From assembly GCF_000373365.1 (NCBI RefSeq), contig NZ_KB891209.1, positions 39,725 to 103,724 of the forward strand: a DNA stretch of 64,000 nt, given 5' to 3'. This document shows, piece by piece, positions 17,885 through 25,971 of this stretch. Every line of letters starts with the position of its first letter. Position 1 is the stretch's first letter. Both the position numbers and the translations under genes were made by a program. The notes below the pieces were generated by a model, which saw only the letters and a program-made list of their open reading frames with translations, had not been told where the DNA came from and ran no database searches. This DNA comes from Parafrankia discariae. GTDB lineage: Bacteria > Actinomycetota > Actinomycetes > Frankiales > Frankiaceae.

Positions 17885-18420
17885 CGGTGAAGCTCCAGGA
17901 CCGTCTTCCCGATCCTGACCGGCGCGCCGAGAGGTACCGGCATGGGACTCGTCACCTTCGTGCGGTTGAGGAATGTGCCATTGGTCGAGCCGAGGTCCTC
18001 GACGAACCACTGTCCGTCGTGAGGAACGAGTCTCGCATGCCGTCCTGACGCGAAGTCATCCTCGAGGACCAGAGTCGAGTCCGGTGCCCGTCCGATGGTG
18101 ATTGCCTCGGGACCCAGTGGGATTGTTGTGCCGGCAAGATGCCCCTTTGTGACCACGAGCCGGCTCGGAGCCGGGTTGGTGGGCTGCGCGGGGGCTGGGC
18201 GTGGGCTCTGGCGCGGCGATCTGACCCGTTCGGGGCGCCCCCCGGCGGCCGGGGACGGCGCCCGCGCGACCACCGGCTGGCGTCGCTGCTGGCGCTTGGT
18301 CGGCCCGAACATGTCCAGCCGGACAGCTCGGACGGCCACCAGGACGAACCCCCAGAGCAGAGCCAGGAAGCCGATTTTCACCAGCAGCAGGACGAGCTCG
18401 CTCGGCGCGGTCGGATCCAT
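17881..18420 (-). CDS. fhaB: FHA-domain protein FhaB
   Basis: 179 residues. An N-terminal hydrophobic segment (ELVLLLVKIGFLALLWGFVLVAVRAV) anchors it. A basic linker leads to a C-terminal FHA domain with the phosphothreonine-binding signature: ITIGRAPDSTLVLEDDFASGRHARL, then EDLGSTNGTFLN. FhaB (FipA in mycobacteria) binds phosphorylated partners of PknA/PknB and links them to the division machinery. It starts 3 bp after the fhaA stop. Confidence 0.93.
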   Translation of the reverse strand: MDPTAPSELVLLLVKIGFLALLWGFVLVAVRAVRLDMFGPTKRQQRRQPVVARAPSPAAGGRPERVRSPRQSPRPAPAQPTNPAPSRLVVTKGHLAGTTIPLGPEAITIGRAPDSTLVLEDDFASGRHARLVPHDGQWFVEDLGSTNGTFLNRTKVTSPMPVPLGAPVRIGKTVLELHR

Positions 18421-18423
18421 CGG

Positions 18424-20025
18424 CTACCAGCCCCTGCGCCGGCGGTCGTCGCCGGGATGGTTCGCCGCCCGGCTGGGCAGGCGGGTCTCGGCGTCGTCGA
18501 AGCCGTCGAGCGGCTCCAACGCCTCGAGACCGTCGTCGGCCCGCCCGGGCGGGCGCTGGCGCGGATCGGTGGGCGAGCGGTACATCTCGTCGGCGGGACC
18601 GCCCCCGCCGCCCCCGCCGGCACGCGGAGGCTCCCCGCGGTAGCCGCGGGCCGGATCGGGCCGGGCCGGGCGACCGTACTCGGGCTCCCGGCCCGGCCCG
18701 GGGGCCCGCCGGCCGCCGTCGCCCCGCTCGCCGCCGTGGCGGGCGTCAGGAGGCGGCGTCGGCCCGGGACGGCCCCGAGGGGGAGCGCCGTCATCCCGGA
18801 AACGCGGGGCGGGTCCCTCGCGGTAGGTGTCCGGCCGGCCGGCCGGCGGCCGGCCGGGTGGCTCATCCCGGAAACGCGCCGCCGGGCCCTCGCGGTAGCC
18901 GCCGTCAGGCGGGGTCGCGCGGGCACCCGGCTCGTCCCGGAAGCGGGGGGCGGGTCCCTCGCGGTACGAGTCCGGCTGGTAGTCGTCGCCCGGGCGGGCC
19001 GGCGGCCCGTCGCGGAAACGCGGGGAAGGCCCCTCGCGGTAGTCACCGTCACGCGGATCCCGGCCGGGGCGGTCACGGTAGCCGGGCTCGCGACCACCCG
19101 GGCCGCCCGGATCCGGACGGGCGTAGCGGTCGTCCGGCGGAGGAGTGCCCCGACGGGTCGACGGAGTCGGCTGGCGCGGATCGAACGGCGGCGGAGTGCG
19201 GTGATCAGCCGGGGGCGGGGTCGGTCGACCTGGTGGCGGTGCCGAACGGGCCGGGACCGGCGTGCGCGGCCCACGCGGGCCGGTGGCACCGCGGGCCTCC
19301 TCACGGCGGAACTCGACGACCGCGGTGCCCAGCTCGATCCGGTCACCGCTCACGAGCTTCACCTGCGTCGCCGCGCGCCCGTTGACCAGGCTGCCGTTCG
19401 TGGAACCGGCATCCACGTACAGGAACTGCCCGTCCGGCAGGCGGCGGATCTCGCCATGCCGCCGTGAGACACCGGTGTCGTTCAGCCGGATGTCGCACTC
19501 GACGCTGCGCCCGATCACCGTGGTCTCCGCGTCCAGCGGGTACTCCCGCTCCCCGCTGCCCGACCCTCCCGGCGCGCGCGTCGTGATCAGTAGATGCGGG
19601 GTACCCGGCGCGGCGGGCCGCGGGCGCGGCCGGCGGCCACCGACCACCGCGGGATCCGCGGAGGCCACACTGCTGCGGATCCGGAAGACACCGATGTCGA
19701 GATCGGCGGCCTCCGCCAGCCGGACAGTCACCGGGCCGACGAAGGTGTAACGCTGCTCCGCCGCGTGCTCACGGACCATCTCCGCCAGCTCGTCGCACAA
19801 CGCCCGGGTGTAGGGGGCCAGCCGGGCGAAGTCGCCACCGGCCAGCTCGACGGCGAACTCGTTCGGGACCAGGACACGGTTCGAGCTGTTCGCACGCCGG
19901 TCGTCGGTCTCCCGAGCCAGGGCGCTGGCGATCTCGACGGGTTCGACCCCGCCTTTGAAGACCTTCGCGAACGCGCCCTCGACGAGGCCGCCAAGGCGCC
20001 GTTCGAAGCGCTGCAGCACGCCCAT
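18424..20025 (-). CDS. fhaA: FHA-domain protein FhaA (DUF3662 + FHA) with a repeat-rich C-terminal tail
   Basis: 533 residues from ATG 20025, preceded by a strong GAAGGGAGG site. The DUF3662 domain is at about residues 1-115 (MGVLQRFERRLGGLVEGAFAK). FHA follows at about 165-240 with TVIGRSVECDIRLND, SRRHGEI and DAGSTNGSLVNG. Unlike mycobacterial FhaA, where FHA is C-terminal, a disordered tail of about 290 residues follows FHA. It is rich in Pro, Arg, Asp and Gly and carries four copies of YREGP-(S/A)-(P/A)-RFRD. FhaA acts at sites of wall synthesis and binds phosphorylated MviN in mycobacteria. It is first in the operon, next to tRNA-Leu. A possible -10 (TACGAT, minus strand near 20060) is weak. 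Confidence 0.92.
   Translation of the reverse strand: MGVLQRFERRLGGLVEGAFAKVFKGGVEPVEIASALARETDDRRANSSNRVLVPNEFAVELAGGDFARLAPYTRALCDELAEMVREHAAEQRYTFVGPVTVRLAEAADLDIGVFRIRSSVASADPAVVGGRRPRPRPAAPGTPHLLITTRAPGGSGSGEREYPLDAETTVIGRSVECDIRLNDTGVSRRHGEIRRLPDGQFLYVDAGSTNGSLVNGRAATQVKLVSGDRIELGTAVVEFRREEARGATGPRGPRTPVPARSAPPPGRPTPPPADHRTPPPFDPRQPTPSTRRGTPPPDDRYARPDPGGPGGREPGYRDRPGRDPRDGDYREGPSPRFRDGPPARPGDDYQPDSYREGPAPRFRDEPGARATPPDGGYREGPAARFRDEPPGRPPAGRPDTYREGPAPRFRDDGAPPRGRPGPTPPPDARHGGERGDGGRRAPGPGREPEYGRPARPDPARGYRGEPPRAGGGGGGGPADEMYRSPTDPRQRPPGRADDGLEALEPLDGFDDAETRLPSRAANHPGDDRRRRGW
18785..19045 (-). repeat. Four degenerate repeats encoding YREGP-x-x-RFRD in the fhaA tail
   Basis: Four copies of a roughly 15-residue unit are encoded here, separated by Gly/Pro/Asp-rich spacers of uneven length. 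The protein core is better conserved than the spacers, which suggests selection on the peptide and not only recent slippage. Confidence 0.7.
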
Positions 20026-20185
20026 GCCCGACCTCCCTTCTCCCGGTCTGTGAGATCGTATGCCCCCAGGCCGGTCCAACCCTCGGCTCGGCAGCTTGAC
20101 ATGCCCCCGGGGCCCGCCGGGGGGGTGCGCAAGGTACCGCCTGTGGCGTGATAGCGTGTCCCACGGCAAGGAGATAGTCCCACTC

Positions 20186-20268
20186 GGGCGAGTGGCGGAA
20201 TGGCAGACGCGCACGGTTCAGGTCCGTGTGTCCTAACGGACGTGGGGGTTCAACTCCCCCCTCGCCCA
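20186..20268 (+). tRNA. tRNA-Leu (anticodon CAG)
   Basis: The 5' arm GGGCGAG (20186-20192) pairs with CTCGCCC (20261-20267), with discriminator A at 20268. The anticodon stem CACGG/CCGTG encloses loop TTCAGGT with CAG at 20219-20221. The long variable arm (GTCC-TAAC-GGAC) is typical of a class II tRNA, and the T arm contains GGTTCAA. CCA is not encoded. Its place beside fhaA matches mycobacteria. A TTGACA lies at 20096-20101, but no matching -10 is clear. Confidence 0.97.
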
Positions 20269-20274
20269 CGAGCC

Positions 20275-20318
20275 GGCCCGTCGTGCTTACCAACCGTTGG
20301 TTGGTTGCGCGGCGGGCC
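20275..20318 (+). terminator. Nested hairpin after tRNA-Leu
   Basis: The outer arms GGCCCG (20275-20280) and CGGGCC (20313-20318) enclose an inner perfect stem ACCAACC-GTT-GGTTGGT (20289-20305). Its position 6 nt after the tRNA fits termination. Confidence 0.55.
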
Positions 20319-20817
20319 GCAATGTTTTCCGGGGGGCGACCCCCGGGCCCTCGGAGGGCTGGGGGGCGGTGGCCCCGGGCGTTTCGGCTTTCTGAGCGCG
20401 GGGCCCTGGCGGTTGGTCGTTCGGGTGGGGTGGTCGTCTGGGGCTCGGGCTCGCTTCGCTCGGCCTCGGGGGGCTTGGGAAGGCTTGCGGGGGGTGGGCT
20501 CGCTTCGCTCGGCCTCGGGGATCTCTTCGGCTTCTGGGTGGCGCTGTGGGCCGCTTCGTCGCCGGGGGGCTGGATCTTTCTTGGCCGGTTTTGGCTTGGT
20601 GGGCCGTGGATCGCGCGGAGCGCGGGTGGTTGCGCTGACCAGCGCGGAGTGGGGCCGGGCGGGTGTCGGGGGAGAGCGGACCGGTGGTGGTCCGGAATGT
20701 CTCCCACGTCGGGATGCGTACCGGTCGGCTTACCGGGTACTCCGACCCCGATCACGAAGGTCGGAGGTCACCTCGTCAGCGTCCTCCGCCGGACAGGCCC
20801 ACGGAGGGAGCAACGGA
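20319..20817. other. Gene-free spacer with two copies of a 24-bp repeat
   Basis: I see no credible gene in these 499 bases; frames here give low-complexity Gly/Arg/Ser translations. Two identical 24-bp copies lie at 20448-20471 and 20497-20520, each with the dyad core CTCGCTTCGCTCGG. Such elements recur in actinomycete intergenic DNA. Their role is unknown. Confidence 0.5.
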
Positions 20818-21150
20818 ATGGGAATCGGTGCCGGAGTATTCCTGATGGCGCTCGGCGCGATCCTCACGTTCGCGGTCGACGTGTCGATCTCCGGGCTCGA
20901 CATCGCGGTCGTCGGGATCATCCTCATGCTGGCCGGGGCGGTCGGGCTCGTTCTTGAGCTCGCGGTGTTCGCGCCCCGGCGGCGGCGTGCCCTCGTGACG
21001 CGGTCGGATGTGGACGTCTACCCCGAGGCCGGGGCGTACGAGGAGCCCCCGACCCAGGCCCTGCGGGTGCAGCGCCGCACCACCCGGCAGGTGGACGTCC
21101 CGGCGGACTATGAGGTGGACGGTCGCACCGGGTACCCGCCGGTGCGCTGA
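20818..21150 (+). CDS. Small two-helix membrane protein, DUF6458 family
   Basis: 110 residues. Two close membrane helices (VFLMALGAILTFAVDV and IAVVGIILMLAGAVGLVLEL) are followed by a basic stretch (PRRRRALVTR) and a polar cytoplasmic tail of about 55 residues. Sequence and length fit DUF6458, whose function is unknown. ATG 20818 follows GGAGGGAG at 20803-20810. It is monocistronic, with a strong terminator 14 bp after the stop. Confidence 0.85.
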   Translation: MGIGAGVFLMALGAILTFAVDVSISGLDIAVVGIILMLAGAVGLVLELAVFAPRRRRALVTRSDVDVYPEAGAYEEPPTQALRVQRRTTRQVDVPADYEVDGRTGYPPVR

Positions 21151-21163
21151 CCACGACTGATCG

Positions 21164-21214
21164 CCGTCCGGCCGGCACCCCGCGCAGTGGCGGGGTGCCG
21201 GCCGGACGGGTTTT
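21164..21214 (+). terminator. Strong rho-independent-type terminator
   Basis: A perfect 19-bp stem (arms 21164-21182 and 21191-21209) with an 8-nt loop is followed by G and TTTT. It is the best terminator in the window and ends the DUF6458 transcript. Confidence 0.9.
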
Positions 21215-21222
21215 CGGTACTT

Positions 21223-21284
21223 AGGACAAGCGTGCGGTGCTCAAAGGACAAGCTTGCGGTGCTCAGGACGGGTGCGTGGTGTTC
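21223..21284. repeat. Three degenerate 20-22-bp tandem repeats
   Basis: Units start with AGGACAAGCGTGCGGTGCTC (21223), AGGACAAGCTTGCGGTGCTC (21245) and AGGACGGGTGCGTGGTGTTC (21265). The last unit overlaps the final two bases of the HNH lipoprotein gene's coding span. Units 1 and 2 differ at one base over 20. Confidence 0.7.
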
Positions 21285-22053
21285 AGCCGGCGGCCGCGGT
21301 CGTTCCGAGTGGTGGCTGCTGCGGGCAGGACTGCAGCACCTGGCGCATCGCGTCCGCCTCGGCCTGTTCGACCCAGAGGCCGTAGCGGGATTTCAGCCCC
21401 ACCTGGCGGGCGATGTAGGCGCAGCGGATGCCCGGGTTCGGCGGGAGCCACTCGGAGGCGTCCTTGTCGCTTTTCTGCTGGTTGGTCGGGCCGTCGACGG
21501 CGAACAGGTTCTCCGGGTCGTTCGCGAAGCCGAGCCGTTCCTGGTCGGTCCATTCCAGCGCGCCGGTGCGCCAGGCGTCGGCCAGCGGGAGCACATGGTC
21601 GATCTGCACGGCCGACGAGTTGCGCCCGCGGTCGAACCGGATGATCCGGTTGGTGTACGGGTCGCGCAGCTCGCCGGTCAGGACGATGCAGTCGTCGTTA
21701 CTGCGGGTGGTGATGCTGCGCAGGTCCCGGTGCAGGATGTCGTTGCGGGTGTCGCAGCCGTTGTGGTCGACGTCGCTCCAGGCCGTCCCGAACTCGTCAC
21801 GTCGGTAGGGCGGGTTGTTGTCCTCCGCCCGGATCTGCAGCGTGCCGAGCATCTCGAGGGCCGAACCGGCGCCGGCCGGGGCGCCGGCGCCCACCCCGCC
21901 GCTGTCGGGCGCGGGCGCGGCGGTGGGATCTCCCGCCGTGGCGTCGAGGACCTCGTCGCATCCGCCCGCCAGCAGGACGATCGCGACCGCGCACAGGGCG
22001 CCGGCGACGCGGACCGGCCTTCCGCGCGCCGCGCCGGCCGTGCTCTTGCCCAC
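21283..22053 (-). CDS. Secreted lipoprotein with HNH/DUF1524-type nuclease domain
   Basis: 256 residues. The N-terminal signal (RVAGALCAVAIVLLAGGC) ends in a lipobox-like LAGG-C with Cys32. A Gly/Ala/Pro linker precedes a C-terminal HNH fold resembling the GmrSD C-terminal/DUF1524 group: DVDHNGCDTRNDIL, VQIDHVLPLADAW and DPENLFAVDGPTNQQKSDKDA, with paired cysteines likely forming disulfides. Such proteins are common in actinobacteria as extracellular nucleases. The biological role is unsettled. It is divergent from the TetR gene. Confidence 0.87.
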   Translation of the reverse strand: MGKSTAGAARGRPVRVAGALCAVAIVLLAGGCDEVLDATAGDPTAAPAPDSGGVGAGAPAGAGSALEMLGTLQIRAEDNNPPYRRDEFGTAWSDVDHNGCDTRNDILHRDLRSITTRSNDDCIVLTGELRDPYTNRIIRFDRGRNSSAVQIDHVLPLADAWRTGALEWTDQERLGFANDPENLFAVDGPTNQQKSDKDASEWLPPNPGIRCAYIARQVGLKSRYGLWVEQAEADAMRQVLQSCPQQPPLGTTAAAG

Positions 22054-22235
22054 TGTTGTCCCCGATCTGCTCGGCGTGGCCGGTCCGCTGTCACGTCCGG
22101 CTCCGTCCGTCTACGGCCGTTTCCACCCGTGACGGCCACCGTAGCCTGCGCCGATGCGAAGCCGTGTCCGGTCCCGTCAGATGAGCCCCGGGAAACGGCC
22201 GGCTGGGCCGGTTGATACCCATACAGTGTTCTGGC

Positions 22236-23039
22236 ATGTACGGGGGGCCGACCGGTGGCGGGACGACTGACCATGATCTGGGCCGGCCGGGTGCCGAGCC
22301 GGTGTTCGCACGCCGGGCCGGTACGGAGACCGCGCCCGCCCGGCATCTGAGTTCGCTTCCCGTGCAGCCCGTGCCGGCAGGCCCGAGGGCGGTCTCCCGG
22401 CCGGCGGGCTCGCCGCGGCCGCTGCGCCGCGACGCCGAACGCAACCGGGAGCGGGTGCTCGCCGCCGCCCGGGAACTGTTCGTCGAGCAGGGCCTGGACG
22501 TCGGCGTCGACGAGATCGCGAAGCGGGCCGGCGTCGGGATGGGCACGCTGTACCGACGGTTCCCGAACAAGGACGCGCTCATCGAGGCGATCCTCGGCAC
22601 GGTCGTCGACCATCTGCGCTCGATCGCCACGAACGTCCTGGCCACCGAGCCGCCGGGGGCGGCGCTGCGGTCCTTCTTCATCCGGTCGATCACGACCGAG
22701 GTCTGTCAGTGGGCGTTCCTGTCGAGCCGGCTGTGGAGCGGGCGGACCAACGAGCTGCTGTTCGCCGATGTGGTCCCGCTGATCGGCGAGATGTTCACCC
22801 GGGCGCAGCAGGCCGGGGCGGTGCGGTCGGACGTCGTGCTCTCCGACCTGATCGTGCTGGTCCGGTCGATGCGGGTCGTGCTGGACCTGACCGAGGAGTT
22901 CGCGCCCGAGGCCTGGCGGCGCCACCTCGACCTCCTGCTGGACGGCCTACGGCCCTGCTCCGGCAACGCCGTCCTCGGCGTGGAGCCGATGCCGTTCGAC
23001 GCGCTCGCGATCTCGGTGGCGGCCCGGCCACTCGTCTGA
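22236..23039 (+). CDS. TetR-family transcriptional regulator
   Basis: 267 residues. A long unstructured N-terminus (~70 residues) precedes the TetR helix-turn-helix: RRDAERNRERVLAAARELFVE and GVDEIAKRAGVGMGTLYRRFPNKDALIEAIL. The ligand-binding C-domain matches TetR_C groups of actinobacteria (LIVLVRSMRVVLDL). No ribosome-binding site precedes ATG 22236; a TACAGT at 22222-22227 would allow a leaderless transcript. TTG 22212 and internal GTGs are alternatives. It is divergent from the HNH lipoprotein, one possible target. Confidence 0.87.
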   Translation: MYGGPTGGGTTDHDLGRPGAEPVFARRAGTETAPARHLSSLPVQPVPAGPRAVSRPAGSPRPLRRDAERNRERVLAAARELFVEQGLDVGVDEIAKRAGVGMGTLYRRFPNKDALIEAILGTVVDHLRSIATNVLATEPPGAALRSFFIRSITTEVCQWAFLSSRLWSGRTNELLFADVVPLIGEMFTRAQQAGAVRSDVVLSDLIVLVRSMRVVLDLTEEFAPEAWRRHLDLLLDGLRPCSGNAVLGVEPMPFDALAISVAARPLV

Positions 23040-23083
23040 CCCTGAGGCCCGACGCTCCTGGGCCGCCACGGCTGCTCTGGCGG

Positions 23084-25009
23084 CTACGGCCGGATGGTGA
23101 CGCCCTGGCTCTCCGGGCGCTCGTGCAGTTCCAGATCCTGGGGCTTCGCGTCCACCGGTATGTCGAAGACGATGGTGCCGGTGGCCGTGGCGCCGGGTGC
23201 GATCGTGTTCCACACGTCGTCGTGGAGCCAGAGGCGGGACCAGAAGTCGGCCGCGTGGCGGTCGCCGTCCACGGTGCGCAGGTACTGGTCAGAGTTGCTC
23301 AGCGTCCGCTCGGCCGTGCCGACGTTGGTGATTTTGATGTCGACCAGGCAGAACTGGCCGTCGGGGTGGGGAGCCAGGAAGTTGTCACCGAGCTGCTTCT
23401 TGCCGCAACTGAGCGTGCTCGCGACGAACTCGAGCTGGTCGTCGCGGACCGTTGTGTTCAGGCCCCCGCTGCGCGGGATCGTCGGCTGCTGGGACGGCGC
23501 GGTCCGGTCGCCGTTCGCCGCGGGCGCTCCCGGATCGTCCGAACCGCCGGCGACCGAGCTGATCAGCCACGCTGCCAGGACGACCACGAGCGCGGCCGCG
23601 CCGAACAGGAGCACGCGGTGCCAGGTGGAGCGGGACTGGTGGGGGGCGGGTGCCCCGCCACCGGCCGGGCCGGCGGGTACAGGCGGATAGGGGCCGCCCT
23701 GCCCGGGCGGATACGGGCCCTGCACGGATGAGTGCTGGCCTTGCGCGGGCTGATACGGGCCCTGCGCGGATGGATACGGGCCTTGCGCGGGTGGATACGG
23801 GCCCTGCGCGGGCGGGCGTGCCCCGGGGCCGGCACCCGCGGGGCGCGGGGCGGCGGGCCCGAAGCCCGCGGGGCCGCCGACGGGCACCGGCCCACGGGCC
23901 GATCCGGGGGCTCCAGGTGCTCCGGAGAAGGCCGGTGCGCCGGCCGGCGCCGGAACGGCCACACCGGCCGCGCCGGCCGGCCCGGCCGCGGCGGCCCTGC
24001 TGGCGGACGGCTGTGGGGCGACCCGGGTCGGTGTGAGGCCGGGCAGGGTCGTTCCCCGGGTGAGGTTCAGCAGTTCCTCGGCCTGGCCGACGGCGCTGGC
24101 GCTCGGCTGCCCGGTACCGTCGTCCCGGCCGTCGCCGGACCGGGTGGGTGGCAGCGAGATCAGGTTCAGCAGGAGGTCCCGGGCGCTCGGGCGGGCGTCG
24201 GGGTTCTTGGCGAGGGCCGCCGCGACCAGCGCCTTCAGGTCGTGTGGCAGGCCGTCCAGGGCCGGATGGGAACCGACGATGCGGGTGCTGAGCTCCAGGT
24301 CCGTCCCGGTGCCGAACGGGTGGTGGCCGGTGCCCGCGTAGGCGACCAGGATGCCCCAGGTGAACACGTCGGCCCCCGGGCCGATGGCCTGGCCGTTCAC
24401 CTGCTCGGGCGCCATCCAGCCGGCGGACCCGAAGCCCCACGCGGTGGGTTTCGCCTTGGCGCCCTCGAGCGCCTGGGCGATGCCGAAGTCGATCACCCGG
24501 GGGCCGGACATCGACAGCAGTACGTTGCTCGGCTTGAGATCGCGGTGGACGAGACCGGAGCCGTGGATCGCGGTCAGCGCGGTGGCCACCCCGACGGCGA
24601 GCCCGGTCAGCGTCGAACCGCTGATCGGGCCGTTCTCCACCGCGTGGTCGAGCCGGACGCCGTCGATGAACTCGGTCACCAGGTAGGGGGCGGCGGCGTC
24701 GGGGTCGGCGTCCAGCACCTCGGCGGTGCAGAACGGCGCGACCCGCCGGGCCGCGTCGACCTCCTGGCGGAACCGGCGCCGGAACTCCTCGTCGGCGGCC
24801 AGATCCGGCCGGACGACCTTCACCGCGACCCGGCGGCCGGCGGACTCGGCGAGGTACACCGTCCCCATCCCGCCCGCGCCCAGGCGGCGCAGCAGGCGGT
24901 ACGGGCCGATCACACGGGGTTCGTGCGGGTGCAGGATCTCACCGGGTGGCGCCATGCCACCCGGCTGCCCGCGCGCCGCCGGAGCGACGCGTTCCCCGTT
25001 GTGATCCAC
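23084..25009 (-). CDS. Membrane Ser/Thr protein kinase with C-terminal extracellular (DUF4352-like) domain
   Basis: 641 residues. The kinase domain spans about residues 33-290: RLGAGGMGTVYLAES, VAVKVVRPDL, VHRDLKPSNVLL and DFGIAQALE. A Pro/Gly/Gln-rich linker follows with repeats of Ala-Gln-Gly-Pro-Tyr-Pro (coded near 23690-23820). Then come one membrane helix (LLFGAAALVVVLAAWLISSV) and a C-terminal beta-rich domain with DDQLEFVASTLSCG and CLVDIKITNVGTAERTLSN, resembling DUF4352/TelA-like immunoglobulin folds. It is probably a sensor kinase for an external signal. A second start at Met19 is possible. It is not part of the pknB operon. Confidence 0.88.
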   Translation of the reverse strand: MDHNGERVAPAARGQPGGMAPPGEILHPHEPRVIGPYRLLRRLGAGGMGTVYLAESAGRRVAVKVVRPDLAADEEFRRRFRQEVDAARRVAPFCTAEVLDADPDAAAPYLVTEFIDGVRLDHAVENGPISGSTLTGLAVGVATALTAIHGSGLVHRDLKPSNVLLSMSGPRVIDFGIAQALEGAKAKPTAWGFGSAGWMAPEQVNGQAIGPGADVFTWGILVAYAGTGHHPFGTGTDLELSTRIVGSHPALDGLPHDLKALVAAALAKNPDARPSARDLLLNLISLPPTRSGDGRDDGTGQPSASAVGQAEELLNLTRGTTLPGLTPTRVAPQPSASRAAAAGPAGAAGVAVPAPAGAPAFSGAPGAPGSARGPVPVGGPAGFGPAAPRPAGAGPGARPPAQGPYPPAQGPYPSAQGPYQPAQGQHSSVQGPYPPGQGGPYPPVPAGPAGGGAPAPHQSRSTWHRVLLFGAAALVVVLAAWLISSVAGGSDDPGAPAANGDRTAPSQQPTIPRSGGLNTTVRDDQLEFVASTLSCGKKQLGDNFLAPHPDGQFCLVDIKITNVGTAERTLSNSDQYLRTVDGDRHAADFWSRLWLHDDVWNTIAPGATATGTIVFDIPVDAKPQDLELHERPESQGVTIRP

Positions 25010-25276
25010 GATGGTGTTCCGCCTTCGGTGCCCGGGGCGCGGCTCTACGCCTGTTCGCAGTCTGCACCAACGTGGCGACGGCCCCGCGCGTGCCGAAGCT
25101 TTGGCCGGATTCTCCGGCCACGGCGCGGAAACGCCCGGCGAGTCGGTGTCGTCGGTGTCAGAGTCGTCGATACCAGAGCGGGCGGCGCAGCGGTGCGCTC
25201 CGGACCAGTCCGCCTCGCGACACCCCCGCGCGCCGCCACCACCGACGACCGATCAGCCCGGACGGGAGCGCCCCTG

Positions 25277-25441
25277 ATGACCGAGATTGCCGGGCCGTGG
25301 CTGGACTGCCCCTGGTGCGCCGGCCCGGTGCCGCTGGCGCACCTGGTGCCCTCGGACGAGGAGCCCGGCGCCGTGGGCGCGGTCTGCGCGGGCTGTGGAC
25401 GCCGGGTGACGATCACCCCGCCGACCGACCCCCGGGCCTGA
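25277..25441 (+). CDS. 54-residue zinc-ribbon-like protein
   Basis: MTEIAGPWLDCPWCAG opens a short protein with two cysteine knuckles, CPWC (11-14) and CAGC (38-41), the layout of a rubredoxin-like zinc ribbon. ATG 25277 follows GGGAG at 25263-25267. Two well-placed Cys pairs, a fitting ribosome-binding site and a downstream dyad support a real gene. Function unknown. Confidence 0.65.
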   Translation: MTEIAGPWLDCPWCAGPVPLAHLVPSDEEPGAVGAVCAGCGRRVTITPPTDPRA

Positions 25442-25464
25442 CCGCCCCCGACTCGCCACTCCGT

Positions 25465-25516
25465 CGAAGCGAGTTGCCTGAGTCGGCCCCATACGCCGCT
25501 GGCGCAACTCGCTTCG
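25465..25516. terminator. Bidirectional terminator between the zinc-ribbon gene and the cold-shock gene
   Basis: Perfect 13-bp arms CGAAGCGAGTTGC (25465-25477) and GCAACTCGCTTCG (25504-25516) enclose 26 nt. It lies between two convergent stops (25441 and 25573). Confidence 0.65.
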
Positions 25517-25572
25517 GCCGGGCCTGCGCGGCCGGGCCCGTGGGGTTGGCGCTGCGTGACCTTGCCCGCTGT

Positions 25573-25971
25573 TCAGCGTTCCAGTTCGTTGGCGACCGCG
25601 TGGACGACCTTGGCCACCTTCTGAGCCGCCTTGCGGTCGGGGTAGCGCCCGCGACGCAGGTCACGCTGGACGTCGTCGAGGACCTTGATCATGTCTTCGA
25701 CCATGCTGTGGAGCTCGTCGGGGCTGCGCCGCGAGGCGTTCGCGGCGGCCTTGGCAACGGACGGGGGCGCGCTCAGAATGCGCAGTGAGAGCGCCTGGTC
25801 GCCCTTCCGACCGGCGGCAATGCCGAACTCGACCCGATCGCCGGGCTTGAGACGATCCACACCGGACGGCAGAGCGGCCTTGTGGACGAAGACGTCGGCG
25901 TCGCCGTCATCACGGCTGAGAAAACCGAAACCCCTGTCGACGTCGAACCACTTGACTTTGCCGGTGGGCAC
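25573..25971 (-). CDS. Cold-shock domain protein with C-terminal extension
   Basis: 132 residues from GTG 25971, which places [18 protein letters not shown] at the N-terminus with RNP-1 (KGFGF-like DRGFGFL) and RNP-2 (DVFVHKAAL). An alpha-helical tail of about 60 residues with [15 protein letters not shown] follows the OB fold. This long form (CspB/SCO-type) is typical of high-GC actinobacteria. It binds single-stranded RNA/DNA as an RNA chaperone. The 5' region to 26363 is long and contains inverted repeats, fitting cold-shock-type leader regulation. The upstream in-frame start at 26115 has no family support. Confidence 0.9.
   Translation of the reverse strand: MPTGKVKWFDVDRGFGFLSRDDGDADVFVHKAALPSGVDRLKPGDRVEFGIAAGRKGDQALSLRILSAPPSVAKAAANASRRSPDELHSMVEDMIKVLDDVQRDLRRGRYPDRKAAQKVAKVVHAVANELER

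Noticed and set aside
20319..20817. Integrated element at the tRNA-Leu 3' end
   Set aside because: No integrase and no duplicated tRNA 3' end were seen downstream; the neighbours are ordinary genes.
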